From Bradyrhizobium sp. NP1 (lineage in GTDB: Bacteria; Pseudomonadota; Alphaproteobacteria; Rhizobiales; Xanthobacteraceae): DNA of 64,000 nucleotides. Numbering within the stretch: position 1 is the first letter of the stretch; each line of letters begins with the position of its first letter. A program made the translations under genes and the position numbers. Location of the stretch: assembly GCF_030378205.1 (NCBI RefSeq), contig NZ_CP127385.1:5310001-5374000 (forward strand), read 5' to 3'. The notes below the pieces were generated by a model. That model saw nothing but the letters and a program-made list of their open reading frames with translations, was not told the origin of the DNA and searched no databases. Positions 49,526-59,175 of the stretch are shown piece by piece.

Positions 49526-50290
49526 ATGGAGAACGCGCTTCTCGTCGGACTGTCACGGCAGATGACGCTGGAACGGCAACTCGATGTCGTCGCCAACAAC
49601 ATCGCCAACGTCAACACGTCGGGCTACAAGGCCGACCGCTCGCTGTTCGAGGAAGTCCTCAACTCGGGCGCACATGAGGACAATTTCGTCGGAAGAGACC
49701 GCCGCGTCTCCTTCGTGCAGGACCGCGCCACCTTCCGCGATTTCACGCAAGGCTCCTACGAGCAGACCAAGAACCCGCTCGACATCGCCATCAACGGCGA
49801 CGGCTTCTTCGCGGTGCAGGCGCCCGGCGGCGAGCGCTACACCCGCGACGGCAATCTGCAGATCAACAACCAGGGCCAGCTCGTCACCGCATCGGGCTTC
49901 CCGGTGCTCGGCACCTCGGGACCGATCGTGTTCCAGTCGACCGACCACGACATCAACGTCTCGCCCGACGGCACCGTGACCGTGCTGGAAGGCGCAAGCC
50001 GCACCGACTCGATCCGCGGCAAGCTGCGCGTCGTCAACTTCGCCGACCCGCAATCGCTGCAGAAGCAGGGCGGCAACCTGTTTGCCGCCGGCAACGCCGC
50101 CGCGGCGCAGGCGGACACCAAGTCCACGGTGCAGCAGGGCTTCGTCGAGAAATCCAACGTCAATGCGGTCGCCGAGATGGGCCGCATGATGGAGGTGATG
50201 CGCACCTACACCCATATCGCGACCCTGATGCAGCAGCAGAACGACCTGCAGAAGAGCGCGATCGAGAAACTTGCCGACGTGCCGGCATAA
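49526..50290 (+). CDS. flgF: Flagellar basal body rod protein FlgF
   Basis: A 254-residue distal-rod protein: MENALLVGLSRQMTLERQLDVVANNIANVNTSGYKADRSLF and the C-terminal MMEVMRTYTHIATLMQQQNDLQ rod ends, with the NPLDIAINGDGFFAVQAPGGERYTRDGNLQINNQGQLV core. The ATG at 49526 has a strong GAGGGGAG site; upstream extension is not homologous. First gene of flgF-flgG-flgA-flgH. Confidence 0.95.
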   Translation: MENALLVGLSRQMTLERQLDVVANNIANVNTSGYKADRSLFEEVLNSGAHEDNFVGRDRRVSFVQDRATFRDFTQGSYEQTKNPLDIAINGDGFFAVQAPGGERYTRDGNLQINNQGQLVTASGFPVLGTSGPIVFQSTDHDINVSPDGTVTVLEGASRTDSIRGKLRVVNFADPQSLQKQGGNLFAAGNAAAAQADTKSTVQQGFVEKSNVNAVAEMGRMMEVMRTYTHIATLMQQQNDLQKSAIEKLADVPA

Positions 50291-50314
50291 CACGAGCGTC
50301 GGAGGAGATTTGAG

Positions 50315-51103
50315 ATGCAAGCACTTCACACTGCAGCGACCGGAATGGCGGCACAGGAACTCAACGTTCAGGTGATCTCCAACAACATCGCGAACCTGCG
50401 CACCACCGGCTACAAGAAGCAGACCGCGGCATTCCAGGACCTGATCTACGAGCACGTCCGACGCGTCGGCGCCCAGTCCTCGGACCAGGGCACGATCCTT
50501 CCGGTCGGCATCGACATCGGCGGCGGCGTCAAGACCGTCGGCACGCCGCGCTCGATGACGCAGGGAACGCTGTCGCAGACCGGCAACGATCTCGACCTCG
50601 CCATCACCGGCGAAGGCTTTTTCAAGATCCAGATGCCCGACGGCACCTTCCAGTACACCCGCGACGGCACCTTCCAGATGGACAACCAGGGCCGCATCGT
50701 CACCGCGCAGGGCAACCCGGTGCAGCCGACGATCACGATCCCGAACAACGCCTCCGGCCTCACCGTCAACACGCAGGGTCAGGTCTCGGTGACGCTGCCG
50801 GGCTCGACCACCTCGCAGATCATCGGCCAGATCGGGCTGACGCGCTTCGTCAACAAGGCCGGCCTGCAGCCGGTCGGCAACAACCAATTCACCGATACGC
50901 CCTCCTCCGGCCCGCCGCAGGACGGCATCGCCAGCGCCGAAGGCTACGGCAACTTGACCCAGGGCAGCCTCGAGCAGGCCAATGTCGACGTCGTCTCGGA
51001 GATGAGCGACCTGATCGCCGCGCAGCGCGCCTACGAGATGAACGCCAAGGTGGTGAGTGCTGCCGACCAGATGATGCAGACCACGTCTGCGCTGTTCCGC
51101 TAG
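50315..51103 (+). CDS. flgG: Flagellar basal body rod protein FlgG
   Basis: A 262-residue distal-rod protein: LHTAATGMAAQELNVQVISNNIANLRTTGYKKQ at the N-terminus, LGLAI-type core (NDLDLAITGEGFFKIQMPDGTFQYTRDGTFQMD) and VSEMSDLIAAQRAYEMNAKVVSAADQMM at the C-terminus. GGAGGAG precedes it. Length matches the E. coli protein. Confidence 0.96.
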   Translation: MQALHTAATGMAAQELNVQVISNNIANLRTTGYKKQTAAFQDLIYEHVRRVGAQSSDQGTILPVGIDIGGGVKTVGTPRSMTQGTLSQTGNDLDLAITGEGFFKIQMPDGTFQYTRDGTFQMDNQGRIVTAQGNPVQPTITIPNNASGLTVNTQGQVSVTLPGSTTSQIIGQIGLTRFVNKAGLQPVGNNQFTDTPSSGPPQDGIASAEGYGNLTQGSLEQANVDVVSEMSDLIAAQRAYEMNAKVVSAADQMMQTTSALFR

Positions 51104-51113
51104 GGGCTTTGCG

Positions 51114-52172
51114 ATGATGATGCGCTCCCTCCTCCTCGCCACCGCGCTGCTTGCGTTCGACGCGGCGACCGCGTTCGCCGAGACCACGGATGCGATCGCC
51201 GTGCCGGTGCTGCGCGCCAGGGTCACGGTGACCGGCGACGTGGTTCGGATCGGCGACGTCATCGACAATGCCGGCCCCGCCGGCGCAACCGCGATCTATC
51301 GCGCGCCCGATCCCGGCACCACCGGCACGCTGCCGGCGGCGCAGGTGCTCGCGGCCTTGCGGGCGCGCCAGGTGATCGGCGTCGACGCCCGCGACGTCCA
51401 GGAAGTCGTGGTGACGCGGCTCGCCCGCACGCTTTCGGTCAAGGACATCGAGCAGCAGGTGGCGCGCGCGATCGAGCATCGCGGCGGGCTTGGCGACGCC
51501 GCCAATATCAGCCTGACCTTCGACCGCGACCTGCAGGACATCCGGCTCGATGCCGCCAACACCGGCGCGCTCCAGGCGGTGGCCGCGCGCTACGATTCCC
51601 GCAGCACCCGCTTCGACGTCGCCTTCGAGATCGCCAACGAGAACAGCTCGACGCCGACCCGGCTGCGCTTCACCGGCAGCGCGATCGAGACGGTGGAAGC
51701 CGCCGTCGTGATGCGCGACGTCGATCGCGGCGATGTTCTGAAGGCTTCCGACGTCGTGGTCGAGCGACGCCCGAAGGCCGACATCTCCGGCGAGGCGGCA
51801 AGCCGCGACAAGGCGGTCGGCATGCAGCTGCGCCGTCCGGTCCGCACCGGCCAGGCGCTGAAGACGACCGACCTTGCGCGGCCAGACCTCGTGCAGCGCG
51901 ACCAGGGCGTGACGATCATCTACCAGACGCCCGGCCTCTACCTCACCGTTCGCGGCAAGGCGCTCGACAACGGCACCGAGGGCGACGTCGTCAACGTTCT
52001 CAACCTGCAATCCAAGCGCACCGTCACCGGTGTCGTCGTCGCGCGCGGCCAGATCGCGATCCAGGCCGTCACCCCGCGCGCCGAACCCGAGGCCACCGCA
52101 TCGATTGCGCCCGAACCCGCCGCCGTCTCCGTCGCGAGTTCCACTGCTTCAGTCACTCCAAAAGCCGAGTAA
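51114..52172 (+). CDS. flgA: Flagellar P-ring assembly chaperone FlgA
   Basis: A 352-residue periplasmic protein (longer than the 219-residue E. coli form). Signal MMMRSLLLATALLAFDAATAFA; SAF domain (DVDRGDVLKASDVVVERRP, AVGMQLRRPVRTGQALKTTDL) and VFGlike end KALDNGTEGDVVNVLNLQSKRTVTG. It chaperones FlgI of the P ring. The extra length is N-terminal and C-terminal Ala/Pro sequence. Confidence 0.92.
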   Translation: MMMRSLLLATALLAFDAATAFAETTDAIAVPVLRARVTVTGDVVRIGDVIDNAGPAGATAIYRAPDPGTTGTLPAAQVLAALRARQVIGVDARDVQEVVVTRLARTLSVKDIEQQVARAIEHRGGLGDAANISLTFDRDLQDIRLDAANTGALQAVAARYDSRSTRFDVAFEIANENSSTPTRLRFTGSAIETVEAAVVMRDVDRGDVLKASDVVVERRPKADISGEAASRDKAVGMQLRRPVRTGQALKTTDLARPDLVQRDQGVTIIYQTPGLYLTVRGKALDNGTEGDVVNVLNLQSKRTVTGVVVARGQIAIQAVTPRAEPEATASIAPEPAAVSVASSTASVTPKAE

Positions 52173-52177
52173 AGTTC

Positions 52178-52930
52178 ATGTTGAAGTGCAGTAAACGTAT
52201 CGTAACCGCCTCTACGCTGATCCTGCTCGGCACCCTTGCCAGTGGATGTTCTGCAATCGACCGCCTGTCGCAGATCGGCGAGACGCCGAAACTAAACGCG
52301 ATCGAGAACCCGACCGCCCAGCCGGGTTACAAGCCGGTGTCGATGCCGATGCCGAAGCCCGAAACGGCGTCGTACAATCCGAATTCGCTGTGGCGGAACG
52401 GCTCGCGCTCCTTCTTCAAGGACCAGCGCGCGCATCAGATCGGCGACCTCCTGACGGTGACCGTCAACATCACCGACCAGGCCAATTTCGCCAACGAGAC
52501 CCAGCGCAACCGCACCAGCAAAGAGGATTCGGGTGTTACCGATTTCCTCGGCGCCAAGACGCTGGGCGCGCAGGCGCAAAAGGTGCTGCCGGGCCGATTC
52601 CTGCAGACGGACTCGACATCGCAATTTGACGGCAAGGGCTCGATCCAGCGGCAGGAAAGCCTGCAGACCAACGTGGCCACCGTGGTGACCCAGGTGTTGC
52701 CGAACGGCAATCTCGTGGTCGAGGGCAAGCAGGAGATCCGCGTCAACTACGAGATCCGCGAGCTGATCGTCGCGGGCATCGTGCGGCCCGAGGACATCCA
52801 GAGCGACAACACCATCGAGTCCACCAAGATCGCGCAGGCCCGCATCTCCTACGGCGGCCGCGGCCAGATCTTCGACTTCCAGCAACCGCGCTACGGCCAG
52901 CAGGTCACCGACGTGCTGCTGCCGTTCTAG
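52178..52930 (+). CDS. flgH: Flagellar L-ring lipoprotein FlgH
   Basis: A 250-residue outer-membrane lipoprotein: lipobox LASGC (Cys near 24), RNGSRSFFKDQRAHQIGDLLTVTVNITDQANFANET and the C-terminal GRGQIFDFQQPRYGQQVTDVLLPF. Forms the L ring. Starts 5 bp after flgA, last of its unit; the following 283 bp include a terminator. Confidence 0.95.
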   Translation: MLKCSKRIVTASTLILLGTLASGCSAIDRLSQIGETPKLNAIENPTAQPGYKPVSMPMPKPETASYNPNSLWRNGSRSFFKDQRAHQIGDLLTVTVNITDQANFANETQRNRTSKEDSGVTDFLGAKTLGAQAQKVLPGRFLQTDSTSQFDGKGSIQRQESLQTNVATVVTQVLPNGNLVVEGKQEIRVNYEIRELIVAGIVRPEDIQSDNTIESTKIAQARISYGGRGQIFDFQQPRYGQQVTDVLLPF

Positions 52931-53083
52931 GCGAGAAACAGGAATCCTGGACGAAGACAACAACGCCCCCTCCCCTTAGCTGAGGGAAGGGTCAGGGAAG
53001 GGATCAGGCCAAAGCAGATACCCTCCCTTGCACGAGCTCCCACATCGTCATCAGCGAACCTAGGCGCGGATGATGATGGTTAC

Positions 53084-53126
53084 GCGGCCTCCGGTAGCTC
53101 CCCTGCCGGAGGCCGCAATGCTTTTT
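53084..53126 (+). terminator. Strong terminator downstream of flgH
   Basis: A perfect 11 bp stem GCGGCCTCCGG / CCGGAGGCCGC with an 11 nt loop, followed after AATGC by TTTTT. It ends the flgF-flgH transcript, 154 bp past the flgH stop. Confidence 0.8.
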
Positions 53127-53213
53127 GTCAATTCCAAACGCCAGGACGCGCCGACTCTTTGGGCCATAACCCGACATCTGAGGCCTGGTTCGAATGCGGT
53201 TATCCCATGATCC

Positions 53214-56200
53214 CTATATCGCGAACTCGGACAATGAAGCCTGCGCGCGACGCTCGAAGATGACCGCCCCCTGGCGCCTGGCAATATCGGCAGCTGTCGC
53301 GAAGGCTGATCGTGCTTCAGCCTTATTGCGACGATCACGCGCCAGTAAGCACTCGCCGCGCAAACGATAGATCTCAGGCAGATAGATGCCGATGCCTGCC
53401 TCGTCGATCCCCGCGATCGCGCGGTCGAGATGACCGAGCGCGTCCGCAGGCCGGCCGGCGGCAAGCAGCACTTCCGCGGCGAGGCCGAGATAATATTGCG
53501 GCAGCGGACCGACCGCGGTGGCGTTGGCGATCTCGGCGTCAATCAGGTGCACGGCGTCCGCGACGCCTGCGCCTGCCGCCGTCGCCCATCCGACGAGTAT
53601 CAGGCTGCTCGCGCGCCACGGCGGCAGGCCGAACTTGTCCGCCAGCGCGGCCGCGCGATGCGCCGCCCTGTAGGTAGCCTCGCGGTCTCCGCCAAGCTGG
53701 TGGCCGATACCGGTGTTGTGCAGCCCGTGGCCGAGGCTGTTCGGATGATCGAGCATTTCGGCGAGCGCGATTGCCTGCTCGAAATGCTGCCTTGCGTGTT
53801 GTTGGTCGCCCGATAGCTGCCAAGAATTGCCGCACTGGGCATGCGCGCAAACGCCGGGATCGTGGCCGCCAAACGCGTGCGCAAGGTGACGGTGCCGCGT
53901 CATGTCGTAAAGCGCGATGGCCTGCTGGCAACCATCCAGCGCGCCGCGGACATCGCCACGAAAATGCGCCGTTGAAAACTGGCAATGATAGGCTTCGAGC
54001 AACAATTCGCCATCGCCGGACTGTTGCGCGAGCAACACCAGTTCACTGGCACGGTCACGCGCCAATGCCGTCCTGCGGCTCAGATTGGCGTTGATCCAGA
54101 GACCCCATTTGGCTTGAAAGGATGCGGGGCGGTCGCCGAGTTTCTCGCCGATCTCGCTGGCTTTGGTATAGGCCGTCTCGGCCTGAACGCTCTGCATGCC
54201 GTGCGCGACGACCGACGCCGAACCGAGCTTTAGCCAGAATTCCAGTTGCCGGCGCAGACCGTCCTGCGGCGACATGGTCTCGGCGAGCTTGAGACCCGCC
54301 GAGAAATGCGCGATCGCCTCCGCATAGGCCGAGCGGCTCACGGCCTGGTCGCCGGCGCGCATGCGGTAGTCGCAAGCGAGAGAGAGCTGCCCCGCTTTGC
54401 CGAAATGATACGCCAGCAGCTCCGGTTCCTTCGCGGCGATGTCGCCAAAGCGCTGCTCGAGCGCAAGACCGACGCGCCCGTGCCATTCTCGGCTGCGCAT
54501 CAGCAACAGGCTTTCATAGGCGGCGTCACGCACCAGCGCGTGCTTGAAGTTGAAGCTCCGCTCGAAGCCACGCACCTCGGGAAACACAATTCCCGCGGCA
54601 ACCAGCTTTGCCAGCATGTCTTCCAGTTCGTCGTTGTCCTTGCCGGCAACCGCTTCCAGCAAGGCAAAGGTGAATTGACGGCCGATCACCGCGGCAATTT
54701 GGGCCACCTCGCGCGCCCCGCCGAGACGGTCGAGGCGGGCCATCAGCGAATCCTTCAGCGTCGCCGGCACCGAATCCTCGCCTGCCGATTCCATTACACT
54801 TCGGGTCAGCTCTTCGACGAACAGCGGCACGCCATCGGTCTTGGCGATGATCGCGGCGATCGTGTCCGCCGCCAGTCCATGCGCGGCAGCGACGCTCGCG
54901 ACCACCTGCATGCATTCGGGACGGCCGAGGCGTCCGAGCGTTACCAGCGTTGCGTGTGGCCTCGACAGCCAGGGCGGCGTGAAATCCGGTCGCGCCGACA
55001 CCACGACAAGGAGCCGCGCGCGGGTGATGCTGTCGGCCAGTCGCGTCATCATTTCGAGCGTGGTGGCGTCGATCCAGTGCGCGTCTTCCAGCACGATCAA
55101 CACCGAATTTCCATCGCGGACCCGAACCATGATCTCGACGATCACCGCGAGCATCGCGGCCTTGCGCTGCGCCGGCGACGCGGCGGGAGCCGCCTCAGTC
55201 AGGGGCACCGACAACAGCTCGGCCAACAGCGGCAGCGCAATGGGATCGGCGATGCTTCGCGCCGCGAGGAGCGCGCGGAGTTTCTCGGTACGCGCATCCG
55301 GTGTATCGGCAGGCGCAAAGCCCGCGGCGCGATTGAGATACTGGATGACGGGATAAAGCGCGCTATCGCTATGATAAGGTGAACATTGCAGATTGATGCG
55401 CGCATGCGCTTCGCCTGCGAGCTCTTCTTGGAGAGCTTCGATCGCGCGCGATTTTCCAATGCCGGCTTCGCCGATCACAGTCACGATCTGGCCTTCGCTA
55501 TGCTGCGCCAGATGCCAGCGTTCGCGCATCAAGCCCATTTCATGTGCGCGGCCGATCAGCGGCAGGCCTCCGGTGCGGATCGCGGCAAAGCGGCTCTCGA
55601 CCGAAGCTTCGCCGCACACGCGCCAAGCCGGCACCGGGCGGGCAAAGCCCTTCAGCTCGTGCTCGCCGGTGTGGGTGAGTTCGAACAGGCCACCTAACAA
55701 TTTTTGGGTCGACTCGCTGACGAGGATGCAATCCGTCCCGGCCAGCGCCTGCAGCCTCGCGGCGAGGTTGGGCGTTTCACCGACGATGGTCCGCTCCTGC
55801 GCCATGCCGGTGCCGATGATTTCGCCGACCACGACGAGGCCGGTGGCGATGCCGATCCGCGTCTGCACGTGGGTGCCGTCGGGCATTTCGATTGCGCCGA
55901 CTTCCGACAGAATTCCAATCGCCGCGCGAACGGCGCGCTCCGCCGCATCCTCGAAGGCGCGGGGAAACCCGAAATAGGCCAACACGCCATCGCCCATGAA
56001 CTTGGCGACAAAGCCACCGTAACGCCCGATCGCGCCGGCCACCGCGTCCTGGTATCGCCGGATCAGGCCGCTGAGCAGCTCTGGATCTAGCTTCGCCGAC
56101 AGCGCCGTGGAACCGACCATATCGGCGAACATCACGGTCACTTGTCGCCGCTCGGCATCGCCAGAGGCTGGCCCCTCTACGGCGGGTGATTTCTCCCCGG

Positions 56201-56414
56201 AGGAGAGCGGGCCGGCGGAAGAAGATTCGCCGTCGGCGTTGCGCGCCGCGATCGCCTTCAAAAGCCGGCGGCGATTACCCAAGGACAGGCCTAGTCGCTC
56301 GAAATCGTGGTCATCGAGGTCGGGCAGGATATCCAAGTCGATGTCGTTCGCCTCGAACGCGTCGGCGTATTGCTCCAGATTGTTCCCACGCAACCAGTCG
56401 CGAAGATCGCTCAT
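53214..56414 (-). CDS. SAM-domain adenylate/guanylate cyclase with AAA ATPase and TPR-like repeats
   Basis: A 1066-residue signalling protein. SAM domain (residues 1-60, LRDWLRGNNLEQYADAFEAN), a class III cyclase domain (VTVMFADMVGSTALSA with the first metal Asp; KFMGDGVLAYFGFP with the second; NLAARLQ), then an AAA_16-type ATPase (VIGEAGIGKSR, later LIVLEDAHWIDA) and helical repeats. The catalytic residues are intact, so cAMP or cGMP synthesis is likely. Cytoplasmic, with no membrane helix. The start at 56414 is the Met before SDLRDW; a longer N-terminus is open. Monocistronic. Confidence 0.88.
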   Translation of the reverse strand: MSDLRDWLRGNNLEQYADAFEANDIDLDILPDLDDHDFERLGLSLGNRRRLLKAIAARNADGESSSAGPLSSGEKSPAVEGPASGDAERRQVTVMFADMVGSTALSAKLDPELLSGLIRRYQDAVAGAIGRYGGFVAKFMGDGVLAYFGFPRAFEDAAERAVRAAIGILSEVGAIEMPDGTHVQTRIGIATGLVVVGEIIGTGMAQERTIVGETPNLAARLQALAGTDCILVSESTQKLLGGLFELTHTGEHELKGFARPVPAWRVCGEASVESRFAAIRTGGLPLIGRAHEMGLMRERWHLAQHSEGQIVTVIGEAGIGKSRAIEALQEELAGEAHARINLQCSPYHSDSALYPVIQYLNRAAGFAPADTPDARTEKLRALLAARSIADPIALPLLAELLSVPLTEAAPAASPAQRKAAMLAVIVEIMVRVRDGNSVLIVLEDAHWIDATTLEMMTRLADSITRARLLVVVSARPDFTPPWLSRPHATLVTLGRLGRPECMQVVASVAAAHGLAADTIAAIIAKTDGVPLFVEELTRSVMESAGEDSVPATLKDSLMARLDRLGGAREVAQIAAVIGRQFTFALLEAVAGKDNDELEDMLAKLVAAGIVFPEVRGFERSFNFKHALVRDAAYESLLLMRSREWHGRVGLALEQRFGDIAAKEPELLAYHFGKAGQLSLACDYRMRAGDQAVSRSAYAEAIAHFSAGLKLAETMSPQDGLRRQLEFWLKLGSASVVAHGMQSVQAETAYTKASEIGEKLGDRPASFQAKWGLWINANLSRRTALARDRASELVLLAQQSGDGELLLEAYHCQFSTAHFRGDVRGALDGCQQAIALYDMTRHRHLAHAFGGHDPGVCAHAQCGNSWQLSGDQQHARQHFEQAIALAEMLDHPNSLGHGLHNTGIGHQLGGDREATYRAAHRAAALADKFGLPPWRASSLILVGWATAAGAGVADAVHLIDAEIANATAVGPLPQYYLGLAAEVLLAAGRPADALGHLDRAIAGIDEAGIGIYLPEIYRLRGECLLARDRRNKAEARSAFATAADIARRQGAVIFERRAQASLSEFAI

Positions 56415-56765
56415 GCAGTCGATTCCCAGCCTCATCAGGGAGTCAGACTGCCACATTTTATAGAACTTGGAGATGTGATTTCGATGGGCGGAGTGCCTTA
56501 GGTCTGCGTTGGGTCATTCGCGTCGTTTTGACCGTGGGTCGCTCAGTTCCGGTCTTCCCCGCTTAACGGACATCTTCAGAACCGGTCGGCATGTCTTAAG
56601 CGTGCCAATAGGCGACTTGAACGTGCTCTAGGTGGGCGTGCCTTGACCTCCAGGGTACTAGGTCTGCCCGGACAAGTTTATTTTCAGATAGTGAAGCCAA
56701 TTACATTTGTCTGCTACTGGAGGGGCTAGCATTAACTCAGCTTCTTGCTTTTAAGGAGGCGCCTG

Positions 56766-56972
56766 ATGCTAACAGCGATCAACAACCGAAACCCCGAACA
56801 TAACGCTCGCGACTGGATGGTGACGCTTTTGGGTTGTGTCGGCCTTCCAACATTGGATGTGTTGCGAAGGAAGCGCGGTGAAAGCAAACCGAAGCTGCTC
56901 TGGAAACAATTTGACGATACCCATCATTGGGATTCAACCGCGGAGGAATGGGTCCCCAACGATCCGACGTGA
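56766..56972 (+). CDS. Small hypothetical protein, 68 aa
   Basis: AAGGAGG six bases before ATG 56766 is a near-perfect ribosome site. A 68-residue basic protein (VLRRKRGESKPKLLWKQFDD) with no known domain. The upstream 350 bp (56415-56765) hold no recognised gene and are lower in GC than the neighbours. The good ribosome site is the main evidence that it is translated. Confidence 0.5.
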   Translation: MLTAINNRNPEHNARDWMVTLLGCVGLPTLDVLRRKRGESKPKLLWKQFDDTHHWDSTAEEWVPNDPT

Positions 56973-57121
56973 TCGCCATGTTCGACATTCACAGGCGCCC
57001 GTCATCGAGAGGCGGATGAATGCGGGTCAAAGGCGGCGGTCGAGGCCAGCGCAATGCTTTGCCCGATTTACCCTCGACAGCCGACGTGGCGGCACGCTCG
57101 CCGCGTGGTCATGCGCCCCAG

Positions 57122-57295
57122 TCAGGTCGTCAGACCTGGGGCTCGTTCAGTCTTCCGCGAAGTGACGCTCGGGACCGACAACAACGAGGCGTCAGCGCCC
57201 GAGCTGTTCTCGGCGGCACGGCCAGAGGATAGAAGTGGTGACGCCGTGAAAATCTGGAACCACACCCAGGTGGCCATGAGAGGGAAGAGGATCAT
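57122..57295 (-). CDS. Tiny hydrophobic protein, second of a pair, 57 aa
   Basis: Starts at ATG 57295, overlapping the stop of the 22-codon ORF (ATGA), so it may be translated by coupling. The first 25 residues are hydrophobic with Trp and Phe (FPLMATWVWFQIFTASP), a possible membrane helix. No family recognised and evidence is weak. Confidence 0.3.
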   Translation of the reverse strand: MILFPLMATWVWFQIFTASPLLSSGRAAENSSGADASLLSVPSVTSRKTERAPGLTT

Positions 57296-57360
57296 CGGCG
57301 CACCTCGCGGATGAACATGCCCCAGTGCGAGCAGCTGATCCATTCACCATGATCGGTCAT
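57292..57360 (-). CDS. 22-residue micro-ORF
   Basis: Strong AAGGAG eight bases before ATG 57360 on the minus strand and an ATGA overlap with the next tiny ORF. The peptide has WISCSHWGMF. It may be a leader peptide or simply chance; there is no homology evidence. Confidence 0.25.
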   Translation of the reverse strand: MTDHGEWISCSHWGMFIREVRR

Positions 57361-57431
57361 GTCATCGGCTCCTTGTGTAAAAGTATTCGAAGCGGCTCAG
57401 AATGAGGTGATCGACGCGACCTCGCGACGGC

Positions 57432-57905
57432 CTAGCAACCGCGACAAATGCCATCGATCATGCGGTCGAGCGCCGCGTTCTCCCGATTGATTGGATCGTT
57501 CGGATTCATCAGGTCTCTCTCCGATGGCGCTTGATCGGCACGCGGCTGGACATGCCCTCCTCCCAGTGCCTCCGGCAGCGCTTGCTGGCCTGAATTCATC
57601 GACGGCGCCGCGACCGGATTTTGCATGCCGGCCGGCGGCATCGGGGCGGCGATGTGCGGCTGTGGCAACCTCGCCGTTCGGGACGCATTGCCGGCGCCGC
57701 TCGGATCGACCGCCGTGTTGAACAATCCGCCGGCGTTCGCCGGGCCGCGCGGAATACCACTGATCGGCACATTTCCCGTTGCCGCCGAACCCGCAGGGCG
57801 CGCAAATCCGCCGTGCCCCCCATGTCCCCCGCCTCGCGCAAATGCGGCAGGAGGCGCCAGCACCAGGAACAATGCGATAGCGATCTGTGCTGCTCTGTTG
57901 GACAT
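57432..57905 (-). CDS. Secreted Gly/Pro-rich protein, 157 aa
   Basis: AAGGA precedes ATG 57905. Signal peptide (AAQIAIALFLVLAPPAAFA), then a His/Gly stretch (RGGGHGGHGGFARP), Pro-rich middle and a C-terminus with DRMIDGICRGC, two Cys close to the end. Low-complexity secreted protein of unknown function; the Gly/His region may bind metal. It ends 46 bp before the tiny-ORF pair on the same strand. Confidence 0.6.
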   Translation of the reverse strand: MSNRAAQIAIALFLVLAPPAAFARGGGHGGHGGFARPAGSAATGNVPISGIPRGPANAGGLFNTAVDPSGAGNASRTARLPQPHIAAPMPPAGMQNPVAAPSMNSGQQALPEALGGGHVQPRADQAPSERDLMNPNDPINRENAALDRMIDGICRGC

Positions 57906-58324
57906 CAGGGAGTTCCTTGCGCTGCTCTGGAACAGCGAGCCGCAAACCTGATGTAAGTTCGCAATCCATCAGCACCATTAAATTGGATTTTAAGGGGTCA
58001 GAACCCGGGGCGCAGCGAGCTCTGCCTCCTCGGCCTCTTCCGTCGCGCGCTTGGTATGTTCGCAGAAGTTTGGCCCTGATTCCGTCAGGCTCCGCCCTCG
58101 CGTGGTGCGCAGGAGCAGACGAATGGGCGCATCGGTTGTGCTTCGACATTGTCGAATTCGTAGAGCTTCACGCACCGAGCAATAATTCCATCCTGGAATA
58201 ACTTCTATTCCAGCCGGCCGCCCGCCTACTGACACGACGGTGGCGGCAGCGCACCGCTACGCAACGACCGTCTTCAAGGGGACGGCTCGCGCCGCGCCCA
58301 ACTCCAGCGATTAAGGAAGCGACG
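57906..58324. promoter_or_regulatory. Gene-free promoter region with palindrome upstream of the SDR pair
   Basis: A 419 bp region without a recognised gene. At 58193-58213 lies the perfect inverted repeat CTGGAATA-ACTTC-TATTCCAG, 112 bp before the first SDR start, shaped like a dimeric regulator site. No regulator gene is adjacent. Confidence 0.55.
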
Positions 58325-59074
58325 ATGTCGAGACTACAGAACAAGGTTGCCGTGATCACCGGCGGCACTAGCGGGATTGGATTGGCGGCGGCACAGCGGT
58401 TCGTCGCCGAAGGGGCGTTCGTCTATATCTTCGCGCGCCGTCAAAACGAATTGGACAAGACGATTGCCTCGATCGACCGGAACATCGCCGGCGTGCAAGG
58501 CGACGTACGCAAGCTCGACGACCTCGACCGCCTCTATGCCAGGGTCGCTTCCGATGGCCGCAAGCTCGACGTCGTGGTCGCCAATGTCGGCGCCGTCGAC
58601 AGCGTGAAGCTCGCCGATGTCACCATCGAGAGCTTCTACTACAACTTCGACGTCAACGCCCGAGGCGTGCTATTCACGGTGCAGAAGTCGCTGCCGCTCC
58701 TGAACAATGGCGCATCCGTCATCCTGACCAGCACGATCGCTTCCCTGCGGGGCTTCCCCGGTCGCAGCGCCTACGCCGCCTCCAAGACCACACTGCGTTC
58801 CTATGCCCGGACCTGGACGATGGAACTCAAGGACCGCGGCATCCGGGTCAACACGATCACGCCGGGTCCTTGCGACACCCCGCTGATCGACGCCCAGGTT
58901 AGTTCGCCCGAGGAGGCGGCAGCCATCCGCGCCAAGCATGCCGCGAACATCCCGCTCGGCCGCATGGCCCGGCCCGAAGAGATCGCGGCCGCGATGCTGT
59001 TCCTGGCGTCAGAGGACAGCAGCTTCGTCGCCGGCAGCGAACTGCTGGTCGATGGCGGCATGTGCTCCGTCTGA
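58325..59074 (+). CDS. SDR-family oxidoreductase (first of two)
   Basis: A 249-residue classical short-chain dehydrogenase: cofactor loop TGGTSGIG (residues 12-19), NVG at the base of the pocket, catalytic Ser in TSTIASLRG, and Y-A-A-S-K (Tyr near 152, Lys 156). The C-terminal GRMARPEEIAAAMLFLAS and VDGGMCSV complete the fold. NAD(P)H-dependent; the substrate is unknown. It is 101 bp upstream of a close paralogue. Confidence 0.9.
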   Translation: MSRLQNKVAVITGGTSGIGLAAAQRFVAEGAFVYIFARRQNELDKTIASIDRNIAGVQGDVRKLDDLDRLYARVASDGRKLDVVVANVGAVDSVKLADVTIESFYYNFDVNARGVLFTVQKSLPLLNNGASVILTSTIASLRGFPGRSAYAASKTTLRSYARTWTMELKDRGIRVNTITPGPCDTPLIDAQVSSPEEAAAIRAKHAANIPLGRMARPEEIAAAMLFLASEDSSFVAGSELLVDGGMCSV

Positions 59075-59175
59075 GCCGGCCCAGGCGATCGTTTCCAGCG
59101 CGCTCAAACCGTCCGGCGCGTCGTTCACCCGACAGGCCCAAACGCGGCCGCTCCCATCTCGTAAAGAGGATTTGA

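Noticed and set aside
57020..57314. Overlapping plus-strand ORFs of 70-86 codons
   Set aside because: No ribosome sites, no conserved features and mutual overlap in different frames.
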